DNA of 64,000 nucleotides from Actinobacillus sp. GY-402 (GCF_014843355.1 NZ_CP062137.1:372001-436000); one strand, 5' to 3'; positions 47,035 through 59,013 are shown, counted from the stretch's first letter. Notes: generated from the letters alone by a model not told the origin. Made by a program: numbers and translations.

Positions 47035-47718
47035 TTATTTGTCCTTATATTTCCGACGGTTAGTCAGTTTAGGCAGCATGTCTTTCGGTGCCATTTCCTG
47101 TTCCTGATATTCGAAAACCGGAAAACCCCAACTGAAATAAATGGCAAGCAGGCGGAAAATAAAACCGCCGGTTAAGGTGATTAAAATATTCAGATTTAAC
47201 GGCACATTGAGGTGCTGTAAACCTATATACAGACAGGCGGTGAGAAAGGCGATCACCGCATAAAGTTCTTTCTGGAAAATCAGCGGAATTCGGTTGCAGA
47301 GAATGTCGCGCAATACGCCGCCGAATGCGCCGGTTAAAATAGCGGAAATGCTGGCGACGGTTAAACCGTATCCCATATCAAGCGCCACTTGGGTGCCTAA
47401 AATGGAGAACAGGATCAATCCCAAGCCGTCCAATACTAAAAAAATGGTGCGGAAGGAACGGTTGAAATGGCTGATTAAAGGCGCGATTAACACCGTGGCA
47501 AAGGCGGTGACCACTACGATGAGAACATATTCGGGATTGGCAATGAAGAAAAGCGGGTAGTGGCCCAGCACGATATCGCGCATGGCGCCGCCGCCCAAGG
47601 CCGGCATGAAGGCAATCACCACTACGCCGAAAATATCCATTTTCTCACGCCCGGCGGATAAAGCGCCGGTCATGGCTTCGACAATCAAACCGATAAAAAA
47701 TAGCACGTCTAACATCAT
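47035..47718 (-). CDS. TRIC/UPF0126 family membrane protein (YicG-like)
   Basis: A 227-residue protein with seven hydrophobic helices in two repeats, each with the UPF0126 signature: GALSAGREKMDIFGVVVIAFMPALGGGAMRDIVLG and GTQVALDMGYGLTVASISAILTGAFGGVLRDIL. Relatives have been linked to cation channels (TRIC fold) and to glycine uptake in E. coli; the substrate here is not known. The start overlaps the xseA stop by one base (TAATG), so the two are coupled. YicG is the closest E. coli name I recall. Confidence 0.85.
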   Translation of the reverse strand: MMLDVLFFIGLIVEAMTGALSAGREKMDIFGVVVIAFMPALGGGAMRDIVLGHYPLFFIANPEYVLIVVVTAFATVLIAPLISHFNRSFRTIFLVLDGLGLILFSILGTQVALDMGYGLTVASISAILTGAFGGVLRDILCNRIPLIFQKELYAVIAFLTACLYIGLQHLNVPLNLNILITLTGGFIFRLLAIYFSWGFPVFEYQEQEMAPKDMLPKLTNRRKYKDK

Positions 47719-49064
47719 TAACGGGGTTTCTCTTTGATCTTGGTTATCCGGCTTTCGATGAAACCGTCGGCAACTTGCGTTTGCAACGGTTCGTCAAGGC
47801 GAACTTGGGAAACGGACGTCACGGCGACACCCTGTCGGTTTTGCGCAATAGCGTAACCGCGGGCGAGCACTTTCAACGGGCTTAATCCGTCCAGTTTTCC
47901 GCATAGATTTGCCAGTTTATGCTGTCGCTCGGACAGATTATTTTTAACGGCAAAATTCAGGCGCGCATGCAGCTGTTCCATGTATTGGCGCTGTTTTTGC
48001 AATTGATAGGGCAACGGATTTTGCTGCAAACGCACGGAAAGTGCGGTCAATTTTTCGCGATTTTTTTCCATCAAGCGCGCCATTGCCATAGTTAAACGCC
48101 GCGCTAATTGCGCCGTATGCTGCGACTGCATATGCAACCGATTTTGCGGATGCCGGTTCTGCAGCCGTAAAATTAAACGTTGTAGGCGCTGATGTTGCAG
48201 GCTGATAATCCGATCTAACGCCATATCCAGCCGTTGCCGCTTATAGTTTAATTGTTGCAGCAGTTCGTCCTGATTGCGGCTGACCAGTTCTGCGGCGGCG
48301 GAAGGCGTCGGCGCCCGAACGTCGGCGACGAAATCCGCAATAGTCACATCGGTTTCATGCCCCACCGCGCTGATGACGGGCAACGCGGAATGAAAAATCG
48401 CACGCGCCACCGCTTCTTCGTTGAAACACCATAAATCTTCCAGCGAACCGCCGCCGCGTCCCACAATCAGCACATCCGTTTCGCGACGGATATTCGCCAG
48501 ATTGATCATTTCCACAATTTCACCGGCGGCCTCTTTGCCTTGGACGGCGGTGGGGTAAATCACCACCTTCAGATTGGGATCGCGACGTTTTAAAATATGC
48601 AGAATATCCTGCAAGGCGGCGCCGGTGGGCGAGGTGATCACACCGACGGTTTTGCAAAAGTGCGGTAGATTTTTCTTCAGATTTTGCGCAAATAAGCCTT
48701 CCGCCGCCAGTTTCATTTTGAGCTGTTCGAATTGTTGCTGTAACAATCCTTCGCCAGCCGGATGCATGGATTCGATAATCAGCTGGTAATCGCCGCGCGG
48801 TTCATACAGACTGACCGCCGCCCGCACCAACACCTGCATGCCGTTTTGCGGACGAAAACCGACTCGCATATTTTTCATGCGGAACATGGCGGCGCGCACC
48901 TGCGAATTTTCATCTTTCAGCGTGAGGTACCAATGGCCGGACGCCGGCTGACTGAAGTTGGAAATTTCGCCTGTCAGCCAGACCAAACCGAGCTGTCCCT
49001 CCAGCAGCATTTTGGCCGCATGGTTAAGCTGGGAAACGGAATAAATATTGGCGTTGTTCATCAT
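47718..49064 (-). CDS. xseA: Exodeoxyribonuclease VII large subunit
   Basis: The 448-residue large subunit of exonuclease VII, which degrades single-stranded DNA with XseB. The N-terminal OB domain ([35 protein letters not shown]) leads to the catalytic domain with [36 protein letters not shown] and [29 protein letters not shown] long coiled coil follows. Two adjacent ATGs (49064, 49061) could start it. xseB is not adjacent. Confidence 0.97.
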   Translation of the reverse strand: MMNNANIYSVSQLNHAAKMLLEGQLGLVWLTGEISNFSQPASGHWYLTLKDENSQVRAAMFRMKNMRVGFRPQNGMQVLVRAAVSLYEPRGDYQLIIESMHPAGEGLLQQQFEQLKMKLAAEGLFAQNLKKNLPHFCKTVGVITSPTGAALQDILHILKRRDPNLKVVIYPTAVQGKEAAGEIVEMINLANIRRETDVLIVGRGGGSLEDLWCFNEEAVARAIFHSALPVISAVGHETDVTIADFVADVRAPTPSAAAELVSRNQDELLQQLNYKRQRLDMALDRIISLQHQRLQRLILRLQNRHPQNRLHMQSQHTAQLARRLTMAMARLMEKNREKLTALSVRLQQNPLPYQLQKQRQYMEQLHARLNFAVKNNLSERQHKLANLCGKLDGLSPLKVLARGYAIAQNRQGVAVTSVSQVRLDEPLQTQVADGFIESRITKIKEKPR

Positions 49065-49073
49065 ATCCGAGAG

Positions 49074-49097
49074 AAAAAAGCACGGCGAAGTGCCGTA
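49074..49097 (-). terminator. Terminator of ppiB
   Basis: On the minus strand ACGGC-ACTTC-GCCGT is followed by GCTTTTTTC directly after the ppiB stop. The stem is short but the T run is good. Confidence 0.5.
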
Positions 49098-49607
49098 TTA
49101 TTCGACGCTAACGGATGTGATTACCACGTCTTCTTTCGGAACGTCCTGGTGGAAACCGGCGTTACCCGTTTTCACGGCTTTGATTTTGTCCACCACGTCC
49201 ATGCCTTCAACCACTTCGCCGAATACGGCATAGCCCCATTCCTGCACCACTTCGCGTCCGAACATTTCTTTTGCGCGATAATCCAGGAAAGTATTGTCCG
49301 CCACATTAATAAAGAATTGCGCGGTGGCCGAATGAGGATCGGAAGTGCGCGCCATGGCGACGGTTCCGCGTTTATTGCTTAAGCGGTTATTGGCTTCGTT
49401 TTGGATCGGCGCATTAGTGGCTTTTTCGCGCATGCCGCTTTCCATTCCGCCGCCCTGAATCATAAATCCGTCAATAACGCGGTGGAAAATTGTGTTATTA
49501 TAGAAGCCCGATTTGCAGTAATCTTCGAAGTTTTTTGCCGTAATCGGCGCTTTGTCGAAATTTAATTGAATTTTGATATCGCCGAAATTGGTATGTAATG
49601 TAATCAT
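49098..49607 (-). CDS. ppiB: Peptidyl-prolyl cis-trans isomerase B (cyclophilin)
   Basis: A 169-residue cytoplasmic cyclophilin with no signal peptide, catalysing proline isomerisation. Active-site text is [14 protein letters not shown], with [41 protein letters not shown] typical of PpiB. The gene is divergent from cysS in related genomes; here an extra HNH-type gene separates the two. Confidence 0.96.
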   Translation of the reverse strand: MITLHTNFGDIKIQLNFDKAPITAKNFEDYCKSGFYNNTIFHRVIDGFMIQGGGMESGMREKATNAPIQNEANNRLSNKRGTVAMARTSDPHSATAQFFINVADNTFLDYRAKEMFGREVVQEWGYAVFGEVVEGMDVVDKIKAVKTGNAGFHQDVPKEDVVITSVSVE

Positions 49608-49715
49608 TAAAAAATTCCTTATAAATTTACTATGGGAAGGTTGGCATTATTTCATAATTTGCGGATTAGTGCTATAAAGTGCGGTCGGATTTCACTGAAT
49701 TTGTAGATATCAACG

Positions 49716-50855
49716 ATGAAAAAATGTATCTATTGTCAACAAGAAAAAAATGAAAACTGTTTTTCTCTAGAACATGTAATTCCACAATTCCTAGGTGGTG
49801 CATTGGTTGCTGATAAATTTAAGACTCATTATGTATGTAAATCATGTAACAATAACTTAGGTTTATTTGTTGATGCATCTTTCGAAAAAGACTGGTTAGT
49901 ACATAACCATTTGATTACTGAATTTAGTGATTTTTTTGATCCTAAAAATATAACAGGTCTCCCATTAGTTTGTATGGGAATTAGTACAATAAGACCTCCT
50001 AAAATGCCAGATAATAATGTATGTGAGTTATATCTAGGTCCATTAGGTGAACAAATATTTTGGATAAGATCTGAGGATGAGCGTTTATATTGGTATGCAG
50101 GTGGGAACCCTAGAACGGCAAAAGAAAAATGGACAACTGCATATTTCTTATGTTCTGAAAGAACACGAAAAAATCCTTTGTTATCTTTACTTTCTTTCAA
50201 ATTAGCATTTGAAAATAAAAAAGTTCGTAAAATCATGTGTACCAAGATCACTGATTGTGACTTAAGACAATTTGGATTTTCAATGCCTGACGAAGTAGAC
50301 ATAGAAAGAATAGAGTTTTTTAAGGATGATTCTAATCGTGGACAATTAAAATATTCAAAAAATATAAAGTATGATCAGCGTTTTATGGCAAAGTTGTCTA
50401 TTGGTATTCTTCATTGCTTATTTCCAAACTCAATTTTTTCCAATCAATACTTCACTGAAATGTATAGAGGTTTATGGCATAGAGATAATGAAGATTTCCC
50501 TGATATTAGAGGATGTTCCGAAGCTGATGATAAACTTAAAGAGCTATTAGGTGTACCATCGGGGATTGCTATATCTATAATGTGTATTGATAATACAATC
50601 GCATTAAATTTAAATATTGCTCAAAAACTTCACTGGACAATAAAATGCGGTGATATTGAAGAGTTAAATGAAAAAGACAAGCATATTATAGATGATCAAG
50701 GGCGGGTATTCATTATTTATCGAGCTATTAATAAATATATCGAATTATCTATGTTAGAATTCATAATGCATAAAACAAAGAATTGTATAAATCAAGAGTT
50801 AAAAGAGATCGAAGATATTCTTCTCAAACGAAAAGATTATTTTAAAAACTTGTAA
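49716..50855 (+). CDS. HNH-type zinc-finger protein of unknown function, probable recent insertion
   Basis: A 379-residue protein. Its N-terminus is an HNH/zinc-ribbon unit: Cys4-x2-Cys7, then [12 protein letters not shown] with Glu19-His20, then Cys41-x2-Cys44-Asn-Asn. This fits HNH endonucleases of the HNH_5 type. The remaining 320 residues match nothing I know; they contain several further Cys and a charged C-terminal helix. The gene is far more AT-rich than ppiB and cysS, uses AT-ending codons and has no internal USS, so it is probably foreign. It ends 10 bases before cysS. Many defence nucleases look like this, but no function is shown. Confidence 0.7.
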   Translation: MKKCIYCQQEKNENCFSLEHVIPQFLGGALVADKFKTHYVCKSCNNNLGLFVDASFEKDWLVHNHLITEFSDFFDPKNITGLPLVCMGISTIRPPKMPDNNVCELYLGPLGEQIFWIRSEDERLYWYAGGNPRTAKEKWTTAYFLCSERTRKNPLLSLLSFKLAFENKKVRKIMCTKITDCDLRQFGFSMPDEVDIERIEFFKDDSNRGQLKYSKNIKYDQRFMAKLSIGILHCLFPNSIFSNQYFTEMYRGLWHRDNEDFPDIRGCSEADDKLKELLGVPSGIAISIMCIDNTIALNLNIAQKLHWTIKCGDIEELNEKDKHIIDDQGRVFIIYRAINKYIELSMLEFIMHKTKNCINQELKEIEDILLKRKDYFKNL

Positions 50856-50865
50856 AGAGAACATA

Positions 50866-52242
50866 ATGCTAAAAATTTTCAACACTCTCACACGCGAAAA
50901 AGAAGAATTTAAACCGATTAACCCGAATCGGGTCGGTATGTACGTATGCGGCGTCACCGTTTACGATTTGTGCCATTTCGGGCACGGACGAACCTTTGTA
51001 TCCTTTGACGTGATTACCCGTTATCTCCGTTTTCTGGGGTATAACCTGCGTTATGTGCGCAACATTACCGATGTGGACGACAAAATCATTAAACGCGCGT
51101 TGGAAAACAATGAAACCTGCGATCAGCTGGTTGAACGCATGATTGCGGAAATGCATAAAGATTTTGATGCGCTAAATATTTTGCGACCGGACGTCGAGCC
51201 GCGCGCCACCAAACATATTCCCGACATCATTGCCATGGTGGAAGCGTTGCTTCGGCGCGGGCACGCTTATGTGGCGGCGGACGGCGATGTGATGTTCGAT
51301 GTGCAATCCTTTCGACAATACGGCGCGCTTTCCCGTCAGAATTTAGAACAATTACAAGCCGGCGCGCGGGTGGAAATTAAATCCGTGAAGAAAAATCCGA
51401 TGGATTTCGTGTTGTGGAAAATGTCGAAGCCGAACGAACCGAGCTGGGATTCGCCTTGGGGGAAAGGCCGTCCGGGCTGGCATATCGAATGTTCGGCGAT
51501 GAACAGCAAAGAGCTTGGCAACCATTTTGATATTCACGGCGGCGGCTCGGATTTAATGTTTCCGCACCACGAAAACGAAATCGCTCAATCCTGTTGCGCG
51601 CATGACGGCGAATACGTGAATTACTGGCTGCATACGGGCATGCTGACGATTAATGAAGAAAAAATGTCCAAATCCCTCAATAATTTCTTCACCATTCGCG
51701 ATATTTTGACGAAATATGACGCGGAAAGCGTGCGTTATTTCTTTTTAACCGCGCAATACCGCAGTTTGCTGGATTACAGCGAGGAAAATATCGGCCTGGC
51801 GCGCAAGGCGCTGGAACGTTTATATACCGCACTGCGCGGTTGTGAAACGGTGGATATTCCGGCGGAAGATCAATATGTAATTGATTTCAAAAATGCCATG
51901 GATGACGATTTCAACACGCCGGGCGCGCTAGCCGTATTGTTTGAATTGGCGCGCGAAATCAACAAGTTAAAAACCGAAGATCAAGCTAAAGCGAATCGAC
52001 TTGCCAGCCGCTTAAAACAGCTTGCAGCCGTGTTAGGCTTATTGGAACAGGATCCGGAAACCTTTTTACAAGGCGATGCGGCGACTGACGAAGTAAGTAA
52101 AATCGAAGCGTTAATCAAACGGCGCAACGAGGCGCGCGCCGAGAAAAACTGGGCGGCCGCCGACGCCGCGCGGGACGCTTTGAAAGAGATGGGCGTGGTG
52201 CTGGAAGACGGTGCAAACGGCACAACCTGGCGTAAGCTGTAA
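50866..52242 (+). CDS. cysS: Cysteinyl-tRNA synthetase
   Basis: Class I synthetase of 458 residues. The HIGH-like motif is in [25 protein letters not shown], the zinc site is [10 protein letters not shown], with [19 protein letters not shown], and KMSKS is present as [10 protein letters not shown]. The normal E. coli length is 461. The start follows AAGAGAACATA, and the upstream HNH gene ends only 10 bases away, so the original cysS promoter was either displaced or is supplied through that gene. Confidence 0.98.
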   Translation: MLKIFNTLTREKEEFKPINPNRVGMYVCGVTVYDLCHFGHGRTFVSFDVITRYLRFLGYNLRYVRNITDVDDKIIKRALENNETCDQLVERMIAEMHKDFDALNILRPDVEPRATKHIPDIIAMVEALLRRGHAYVAADGDVMFDVQSFRQYGALSRQNLEQLQAGARVEIKSVKKNPMDFVLWKMSKPNEPSWDSPWGKGRPGWHIECSAMNSKELGNHFDIHGGGSDLMFPHHENEIAQSCCAHDGEYVNYWLHTGMLTINEEKMSKSLNNFFTIRDILTKYDAESVRYFFLTAQYRSLLDYSEENIGLARKALERLYTALRGCETVDIPAEDQYVIDFKNAMDDDFNTPGALAVLFELAREINKLKTEDQAKANRLASRLKQLAAVLGLLEQDPETFLQGDAATDEVSKIEALIKRRNEARAEKNWAAADAARDALKEMGVVLEDGANGTTWRKL

Positions 52243-52260
52243 ATTTTGTCGGTTTGCACG

Positions 52261-52305
52261 TGAAGTGTGGTCAAAAAACGTTGCGATTTTTGACCGCACT
52301 TTTTT
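52261..52305 (+). terminator. USS-type terminator after cysS
   Basis: GAAGTGTGGTCAAAAA pairs with TTTTTGACCGCACTTTTTT. The left arm carries one base change from the USS core (GTGTGG), so only the right arm is a good uptake site. It lies about 20 bases past the cysS stop. Confidence 0.8.
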
Positions 52306-52423
52306 CGTCCCGTTATTTTATGTAACTTTTTGTTCTAAAAACTCAGGTTGTTTAGATTGAAATTCAGCGGTTTCTGGTGTTAAATCATCATCGGATAACA
52401 GGTTTTATTTTTAAGGGATTTTT

Positions 52424-53248
52424 ATGTGCCAATTACTCGGTATGAACTGTAACGTTCCCACTGATATTGTGTTCTCTTTTGAAGGTTTTCGCCGCCGTGC
52501 GGGGCTGACCGACACCCATTCCGACGGTTTCGGCATCGCCTTTTTTGAAGGCAAAGGCGTACGTATTTTTCGTGACGAAAAACCCGCCGCCGTTTCACCC
52601 ATTGCCGATTGCGTTAAGCAGTACAACATTAAATCGCTGAATGTGATCGCCCATATCCGAAAAGCCACGCAGGGCGAAGTCAGCATTGTTAATACTCATC
52701 CGTTTATCCGCGAAATCTGGGGAGAAAACTGGGTATTCGCTCATAACGGCAATCTGATAGCGTTGCCTGATTTATCGGGCTGTTATTGCCGTCCTATCGG
52801 CTCCACCGATTCCGAAGCGGCATTCTGTTATATTGCGGATCAATTGAAAAAACGTTATTGCCATAAACCGTCGGAAGATGAAATTTTCGCAATCATTCAG
52901 GAAATGACGCAGGAATTGGGAAAATACGGCACCTTCAATTTTATTCTTTCCAACGGTGAATGGATGATTGCGCATTGTTCCACCAATCTCCATTACATCA
53001 CGCGGCGCGCGCCGTTCTGCGAAGTGCAGCGTATTGATGATGACGGCGTGATTGATTTCCGCAATTACACCACGGAAAAAGATAAAGTCACCATTATTAC
53101 CACTTTTCCGCTGACTAAAAACGAGAACTGGACCAAAATGGAACACGGTGGTTTTGTGTTCTTCAAAGACGGTGAAAAAATCCGTGAAATTATCGGCGTG
53201 AAAAAACAACTTGAAGACGACGGCACGCTGGGCGCGGCAGCATGTTGA
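52424..53248 (+). CDS. Class II glutamine amidotransferase (YafJ family)
   Basis: A 274-residue protein with an N-terminal nucleophile at Cys2 (MCQLLGMNCN), the class II Gln amidotransferase fold, with HSDGFGIAFFEGKG, AHIRKATQGEVSIVNTHPFIRE and FAHNGNLI for the glutamine pocket. No synthase domain is attached, as in YafJ, whose substrate is not established. The gene is alone between the cysS terminator and the 98-bp repeat region. Confidence 0.9.
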   Translation: MCQLLGMNCNVPTDIVFSFEGFRRRAGLTDTHSDGFGIAFFEGKGVRIFRDEKPAAVSPIADCVKQYNIKSLNVIAHIRKATQGEVSIVNTHPFIREIWGENWVFAHNGNLIALPDLSGCYCRPIGSTDSEAAFCYIADQLKKRYCHKPSEDEIFAIIQEMTQELGKYGTFNFILSNGEWMIAHCSTNLHYITRRAPFCEVQRIDDDGVIDFRNYTTEKDKVTIITTFPLTKNENWTKMEHGGFVFFKDGEKIREIIGVKKQLEDDGTLGAAAC

Positions 53249-53255
53249 TTTTATC

Positions 53256-53284
53256 GGGCGAGCAGAGGGTTCGCCCTTTATTTT
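53256..53284 (+). terminator. Terminator after the amidotransferase gene
   Basis: GGGCGA-GCAGAGGGT-TCGCCC is followed by TTTATTTT, 8 bases past the stop. A second small stem, AGGGCG/CGCCCT, follows at about 53294-53313. Confidence 0.55.
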
Positions 53285-53378
53285 GCCGTAAAAAAGGGCG
53301 CAATGATACGCCCTGAAAATAATGCGATTATTGGTAATGTTGCAATTGCTCACTCATGACGGAGCGTTCAAAAAACTT

Positions 53379-53476
53379 CGTTTTTTTATGCGTAATCGCC
53401 AATGCGGCTACTTATGGCTTCACCACCGTTGGCAAAGCCAACGTTCAAAAAGCGTTGCTTTTTGTGACCGCACTTT
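53379..53476. repeat. 98-bp repeat with USS, copy A (downstream of uraA)
   Basis: This copy is nearly identical, in inverted orientation, to 54805-54902; only a few bases differ. In order it holds a T run, a GTAATCGC-type stem (imperfect here), CGTTGGC-AAA-GCCAACG, AAAAAGC-GTT-GCTTTTT and a terminal USS. It overlaps the uraA stop codon by two bases and probably acts as the uraA terminator. Confidence 0.85.
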
Positions 53477-54707
53477 AATCGATTTTGTTTTCCGCTTTCG
53501 GCAGAATTAAATTCAGAATAATCGCTACAATCGCACAAAGGCTAATGCCTTTGATGGACATGCCGCCCACGTCTACAAACATGCCGCCGATACCGAAGGT
53601 CATCACCACGGAAATAATGCAGAGATTACGCGCTTCCGTTACGTCGACTTTACCGCGGATCAGCGTGCTCATGCCCACCACGGCGATAGAGCCGAATACC
53701 AGCATCATAATGCCGCCCATCACGATGGTCGGAATGGAGGCGAGGAAGGCGCCCACTTTTCCGCAGAAAGAAATGGCGATTGCCCAGATTGCCGCCCAAG
53801 TCATGATATTCGGATTAAAATTACGGGTTAGCATGACGGCGCCGGTCACTTCCGCATAGGTCGTATTGGGCGGGCCGCCCAGCATTGATGCTGCCGTCGT
53901 TGCCAGCCCGTCACCCAGTAAGGTGCGGTGCAGCCCCGGTTTTTTCAGGAAATCTTTACCGGTGACGGAGCTAATCGCCATAATGCCGCCCACATGTTCC
54001 ACCGCCGGCGCAATGGCGATGGGCAGTAAATATAAAATGGCTTCAAGCTTGAATTCCGGGGCGGTAATGTTAGGCAAACTGAACCAAGGCGCGTCGATGA
54101 CTTTCTGGAAATCGATTAAGCCGAGGAATAAGCATAAAACGTAGCCTACCGCGATGCCGAACATAATCGGGATCAGTTTCATCATGCCTTTACCGAACAC
54201 CGCTACCAACAGGGTGGTCAGTAATGTGACGAGCGAGACCAGAACGGCGTCGTTATAAGCGTAGGCGCTGCCTTTGCCCACCGCCATATCCACTGCAACG
54301 GGCGCTAAACCCATGCCGATAATGATGATCACCGGGCCGACCACAACCGGCGGGAAAATGCGTTCCAGCGCCGCTACGCCGCGCAGTTTCACCAGCGTAC
54401 TTAATGCCAGATAAACCAATCCGGTACAGGCTAAACCGCCCATGGTGACGGAAATGCCCCAGGTTTGCACGCCGTATTGAATCGGGGCGATAAATGCGAA
54501 GGAAGACGCCAGAAAAATCGGCACTTGTTTGCCGGTGCATAATTGGAACAGCAGCGTGCCGACGCCGGCGGTGAGCAACGCCGTATTGGCGTCCAGCCCC
54601 GTAATGAGCGGCACCAGCACCAAGGCGCCGAACGCCACGAAAAGCATTTGTAAGCCGACAAAAACTTGCTTGGCGGCGCTTTGTTTCTCTTCAGTTTGAG
54701 TTGTCAT
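53475..54707 (-). CDS. uraA: Uracil:H+ symporter
   Basis: A 410-residue NCS2-family permease with about 14 hydrophobic segments that imports uracil for salvage by Upp. Family text includes [52 protein letters not shown] with the key Glu/His pair, and [26 protein letters not shown]. upp lies upstream on the same strand, the usual partner, 196 bases away with repeat copy B between them. Confidence 0.96.
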   Translation of the reverse strand: MTTQTEEKQSAAKQVFVGLQMLFVAFGALVLVPLITGLDANTALLTAGVGTLLFQLCTGKQVPIFLASSFAFIAPIQYGVQTWGISVTMGGLACTGLVYLALSTLVKLRGVAALERIFPPVVVGPVIIIIGMGLAPVAVDMAVGKGSAYAYNDAVLVSLVTLLTTLLVAVFGKGMMKLIPIMFGIAVGYVLCLFLGLIDFQKVIDAPWFSLPNITAPEFKLEAILYLLPIAIAPAVEHVGGIMAISSVTGKDFLKKPGLHRTLLGDGLATTAASMLGGPPNTTYAEVTGAVMLTRNFNPNIMTWAAIWAIAISFCGKVGAFLASIPTIVMGGIMMLVFGSIAVVGMSTLIRGKVDVTEARNLCIISVVMTFGIGGMFVDVGGMSIKGISLCAIVAIILNLILPKAENKID

Positions 54708-54804
54708 TAGGTTCTCGCATAGACGAACGCGAACGAAGGTTTCTGTTCGTCAAAAATGTTACAAAAATCGACCGCACTTTTACGGTTCACCCGAAGACGA
54801 TACG

Positions 54805-54902
54805 AAAGTGCGGTCACAAAAAGCAACGCTTTTTGAACGTTGGCTTTGCCAACGGTGGCGAAGCCATAAGTAATCGCATTGGCGATTACGCATAAAAAAA
54901 CG
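54805..54902. repeat. 98-bp repeat with USS, copy B (between upp and uraA)
   Basis: Inverted copy of 53379-53476, starting with the USS AAAGTGCGGTC and ending in an A run and CG. The GTAATCGC-ATTG-GCGATTAC stem is perfect here. It begins 2 bases past the upp stop and can form three hairpins. With copy A it flanks uraA as a 98-bp inverted pair, which could allow inversion of the uraA segment. Confidence 0.85.
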
Positions 54903-54903
54903 A

Positions 54904-55530
54904 TTATTTTGTACCGAAAATTTTATCGCCCGCGTCGCCCAAACCCGGCACGATATAACCATGTTCGTTTAAATGGCTGTCGATTGACGCGGTGTAAAGT
55001 TCAATGTCCGGATGCGCCGCCTCCAACGCTTTAATGCCTTCCGGCGCCGCCACTAAGACTAACACTTTGATTTGTTGGCAACCTTTTTGTTTTAACAGAT
55101 CGATGGTAGCAATCATGGAACCGCCTGTGGCCAGCATCGGGTCAACCACAATGGCTAAACGTTCTTCCAAATCGCTTGCCAGTTTTTGGAAGTAAGGCAC
55201 CGGTTCAAGGGTTTCTTCGTTACGGTACATTCCCACTACGCTAATCCGCGCGCTCGGAATATGTTCCAGCACGCCGTCCATCATACCCAGACCCGCGCGT
55301 AAAATCGGCACCACGGTGACTTTTTTTCCTTTAATACGATCAATTTCCACATCGCCGCACCAGCCGTCGATAATCACTTTTTCCGTTTCCAGATCCGAGG
55401 TGGCTTCGTAGGTTAATAAACTGCCCACTTCCGTAGCCAGCTCGCGGAAATTTTTGGTACTGATGTCCGCTGCGCGCATTAAACCTAATTTATGTTTAAC
55501 CAGAGGATGTTTCACTTCGACTAATTTCAT
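54904..55530 (-). CDS. upp: Uracil phosphoribosyltransferase
   Basis: A 208-residue enzyme making UMP from uracil and PRPP, exact E. coli length. The start [32 protein letters not shown] and the PRPP loop [12 protein letters not shown], with [21 protein letters not shown] near the end, are diagnostic. It pairs with uraA for uracil salvage. A long imperfect hairpin at 55571-55610 lies in its leader. Confidence 0.98.
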   Translation of the reverse strand: MKLVEVKHPLVKHKLGLMRAADISTKNFRELATEVGSLLTYEATSDLETEKVIIDGWCGDVEIDRIKGKKVTVVPILRAGLGMMDGVLEHIPSARISVVGMYRNEETLEPVPYFQKLASDLEERLAIVVDPMLATGGSMIATIDLLKQKGCQQIKVLVLVAAPEGIKALEAAHPDIELYTASIDSHLNEHGYIVPGLGDAGDKIFGTK

Positions 55531-55570
55531 GGGATCTTCCTTCTTTCTGCAAAAATCGGTTGATTGTAAA

Positions 55571-55610
55571 GGAATTGACGAGTCACTTCAATGAAGTGCG
55601 TCACAATTCC
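55571..55610 (-). promoter_or_regulatory. Long imperfect hairpin between hisIE and upp
   Basis: GGAATTG-ACG-...-CACTTC pairs with GAAGTG-CGT-...-CAATTCC around an AAT loop, with small bulges. On the minus strand it follows hisIE and precedes upp by about 40 bases. It may end hisIE transcription or act in the upp leader. Confidence 0.4.
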
Positions 55611-55645
55611 CACAAAAAACGCGGCTAAATTTGACCGCACTTTCG

Positions 55646-56290
55646 TTATTTATTGGAACCTTCGGGATGCAAACCGATGCCTTGGTGGCGCTCTTTCAAT
55701 TTGGCGATCACATCTTGCCAGCTCAGTTCTTCATTTTGTAGCAACACGGTTAAGTGATACACCAGATCCGCCGCTTCGGAAACGGTTTCCGCGCGATCTT
55801 TCGCCATTGCCGCCAAAACGGTTTCCACCGCTTCTTCGCCCACTTTTTGCGCGATTTTCTTGGTGCCTTTTTGATAAAGTTTCGCCGTGTAAGACGTTTC
55901 GGGATCCGCGTTTTTACGTTCGGCAAGTTCGCGCTCCAATTTGGCAAACCACGTCCAATCGCCTTCGGATTGAGTTTCAAACTGATGGAAACAACTTTCT
56001 GCGCCCGTGTGGCAAGTCGGGCCGATTGGATTGACTAAAATCAATAAGGTGTCGTTATCGCAATCCAGGCTCATATCCACCACGTTTAAGAAATGCCCCG
56101 AAGTTTCCCCTTTCGTCCATAAACGTTGTTTGGTGCGGGAGAAAAATGTCACTTTTTTCTCGGCCAATGTTTTGTCTAATGCTTCTTGGTTCATATAACC
56201 AAGCATAAGAACTTCACAGGTTTGGGCGTGTTGGACGATAACCGGAAGCAGGTTATCGACTTTTTGCCAGTTGATGTTTTGTATTTGCAT
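55646..56290 (-). CDS. hisIE: Bifunctional phosphoribosyl-AMP cyclohydrolase / phosphoribosyl-ATP pyrophosphatase
   Basis: A 214-residue enzyme for histidine steps 2 and 3. The N-terminal HisI half has [42 protein letters not shown] and the metal-binding [21 protein letters not shown]. The C-terminal HisE half (about 115-205) has [10 protein letters not shown] and [13 protein letters not shown]. It is the last his gene but is separated from hisF by two unrelated genes here. Confidence 0.96.
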   Translation of the reverse strand: MQIQNINWQKVDNLLPVIVQHAQTCEVLMLGYMNQEALDKTLAEKKVTFFSRTKQRLWTKGETSGHFLNVVDMSLDCDNDTLLILVNPIGPTCHTGAESCFHQFETQSEGDWTWFAKLERELAERKNADPETSYTAKLYQKGTKKIAQKVGEEAVETVLAAMAKDRAETVSEAADLVYHLTVLLQNEELSWQDVIAKLKERHQGIGLHPEGSNK

Positions 56291-56339
56291 ATGTTTCCTA
56301 AATCTAACTAATCAGATGATCTTATAGTGGCATGATTTG

Positions 56340-56844
56340 CTAATCTAACAGCGTTAGAAAGTGATTATTGAATCCCCAAATAGCTTCATAGTGCTTCACC
56401 GTATTTTCAGCAGTCATATAACGTTGGAAATTAGTCGTTGTTGCACCTTTTTTCATATATAACTTATAACCCAAATTATGTGCGGCCTGAACCGTCGCTT
56501 CAATACAAAACGGTGTTTCGGCACCGCAAATTTCCAAACTGGCGATATTTTCTCTCTTCAACAAAGAATCTAATTCGGTTTGGTAAAATGCACTCGGAGC
56601 CTTTTTCTCTACAAAAAAACGTACCTTTATTTACATGCAAATCACTAACAATTTTCCAGTCATGGCTATTTTTTCTTAGCGATTCGTCTGTATGTTGTAC
56701 AAAAATAATAGGTTTATTTTGTGCGGTATAATTATCAATACGTTGATTGATTAGTTTTACGACATTTTCATAATTGTAAATTTTCTCTTCGCCGAAACAA
56801 ACGCCATTTTGAAAATCAATGACCAATAGTGCATTTGCTGACAT
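56340..56844 (-). pseudogene. Isochorismatase-family cysteine hydrolase, +1 frameshift in a T7 run
   Basis: The first frame encodes ALLVIDFQNGVCFGEEKIYN and IIFVQHTDESLRKNSHDWKIV up to KGTFF. The second frame resumes as VEKKAPSAFYQTELDSLLKRENI and then SLEICGAETPFCIEATVQAAHNLGY, including the catalytic Cys region. The break is at seven A on the plus strand (56613-56619) where six would keep frame. Homologues are about 170 residues, as here when joined. The ATG at 56844 follows AGGAGG. It could be a real pseudogene, a slipping phase switch or a sequencing error. Confidence 0.8.
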
Positions 56845-56849
56845 CATTC

Positions 56850-56958
56850 CTCCTGTTTTTGCGCCCTATACGAGCCGCATGGGGTTATATAATCCTGGCT
56901 CTTATCCCTTTATGATATGCAGCCGCAAAACAACGGGATTTAGCCCGGCACGGGGCGG
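56850..56958. other. GC-rich structured gap between the isochorismatase and DUF523 genes
   Basis: This gap is visibly richer in GC than the AT-rich genes on both sides. AGCCGC at 56873 pairs with GCGGCT ending at 56960, just at the DUF523 stop, enclosing GGGG...CCCC and GCCCGGC segments. I do not recognise a family. It could be an inserted repeat or an intra-operon RNA structure. Confidence 0.35.
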
Positions 56959-57414
56959 CTAGGTATTTTGAAAAAGCCTCTCTAATTCTGATAAATCATT
57001 CTCAGAAAATACCTTTATGCCGTTTTGCCTCAATAATTGGGTCGTTAAACCCTCGCCTTTAATCAAGCGATTGGCAAAATTTCCATCATAAACGTAATGG
57101 CTACCGCAAGACGGACTTTTTTCTTTTAAAACTGCTATATTAATATTTTCTGAATTTGCTTTTTGCAAGGTTAAATTAGCTCCTTGCTGAAATTCGCTTA
57201 AAACAGAACTGCCGGTAATTGTAATAATATCGCCTTGTCGAATTTCAGCCGGCGGCCTTGGTGTTGGTAACCCAGACATTACTTCAGGGCAGATTAGTAC
57301 AATCTCAACAGCGTATTTCTCTAATAATTTCACCAAGTTTTCAGCAAAATTATTACCGCCGTTATACTTTACATTCTCGCCAAGCAAACAGGCACTTATC
57401 AGAATTTTCTTCAT
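56959..57414 (-). CDS. DUF523 family protein
   Basis: A 151-residue protein of the DUF523 (YbbK-like) family. The N-terminal ILISACLLGENVKYNGG is the family signature with Cys9, followed by LICPEVMSGLPTPRPPAEI and the second Cys motif LKEKSPSCGSHYVYDG. The conserved cysteines suggest a metal or Fe-S site, but function is not established. It starts 3 bases after the hisF stop, so it is translated from the his transcript despite having no known histidine role. Confidence 0.88.
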   Translation of the reverse strand: MKKILISACLLGENVKYNGGNNFAENLVKLLEKYAVEIVLICPEVMSGLPTPRPPAEIRQGDIITITGSSVLSEFQQGANLTLQKANSENINIAVLKEKSPSCGSHYVYDGNFANRLIKGEGLTTQLLRQNGIKVFSENDLSELERLFQNT

Positions 57415-57417
57415 TGC

Positions 57418-58988
<1,571 letters not shown>

Positions 58989-59013
<25 letters not shown>

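Noticed and set aside
48762-49382. 206-codon plus-strand ORF across xseA and ppiB
   Set aside because: It runs antisense through two well-recognised genes and their terminator, with no family features.
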